Positions 5,989-6,045 of a DNA stretch of 6,045 nt are shown piece after piece. How positions within the stretch are numbered: the stretch's first letter is position 1; every line of letters starts with the position of its first letter. The stretch covers positions 1-6,045 of the forward strand of contig JBBRHH010000393.1 in the NCBI GenBank assembly GCA_038222915.1. Reading direction: 5' to 3'. The translations under genes were made by a program, and so were the position numbers. This stretch comes from JBBRHH01 sp038222915. Its GTDB lineage: Bacteria > Planctomycetota > Phycisphaerae > Tepidisphaerales > Tepidisphaeraceae. The notes beneath the pieces are model-generated. The model had not been told where the DNA came from. It made no database searches and saw only the letters and a program-made list of their open reading frames with translations.

Positions 5989-6045
5989 AGTTCATCAGGC
6001 AGGTTCGGCGACGTCTCCGTTGCGGATTGGTGTGCATTCGCGCTG
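5989..6045. other. 57-bp tail after the candidate immunity gene, nothing identified
   Basis: Neither strand shows a supported coding start, a hairpin followed by a T run, or a repeat. A 5-bp inverted repeat spans the stop codon of the preceding gene but is too short to call a terminator. Confidence 0.5.

Noticed and set aside
5981..5993. Inverted repeat GAACT-TGA-AGTTC at the end of the candidate immunity gene
   Set aside because: A 5-bp AT-containing stem without a following T run is too weak for an intrinsic terminator.

Overview
The window reads as chromosomal DNA from a Gram-negative-type bacterium, most probably a planctomycete or a relative. That guess rests on three things: a secreted, Ala/Gln-rich coiled-coil protein with a Tyr/His/Asp-rich tail; a transglutaminase-like protein whose FNIEA...DDHYREWP block resembles proteins I associate with Planctomycetota; and a broken-off Rhs protein end. 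It is an inference from protein style and not a database match. No tRNA, rRNA, CRISPR array, insertion sequence or convincing intrinsic terminator was seen.

Left part (1-2569), GC-rich. The minus strand carries the first 482 codons of an exported coiled-coil protein whose 3' end lies outside the window. It starts at 1447 and diverges, across a ~110 bp gap with no promoter I could assign, from a plus-strand pair: a three-helix membrane protein (1558-2271) and a small unrecognised soluble protein (2303-2569).

Right part (2591-5988), visibly lower in GC. Three plus-strand genes are tightly packed. The first is a transglutaminase-like protein with a helical, TPR-like tail (2591-3862). The second is an Rhs core remnant followed by a long variable region with an HEVFH zincin-like motif, a hydrophobic helix and a basic C-terminal tip (3856-5382). 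The third is an acidic 190-residue protein in the immunity-gene position (5416-5988). The first two overlap by 7 bp and the second has a strong Shine-Dalgarno inside the first, so they are probably translated as a unit. The arrangement fits an orphan Rhs toxin-tip/immunity cassette, with an unusual enzyme-like gene coupled in front.

The change in composition falls in or next to the 21 bp gap between 2569 and 2591, so the right-hand cluster may have been acquired or reshuffled as a block. The most interesting candidates are the unassigned toxin tip with its neighbour, the internal HExxH motif in the same protein, and the coupling to a transglutaminase-like gene.
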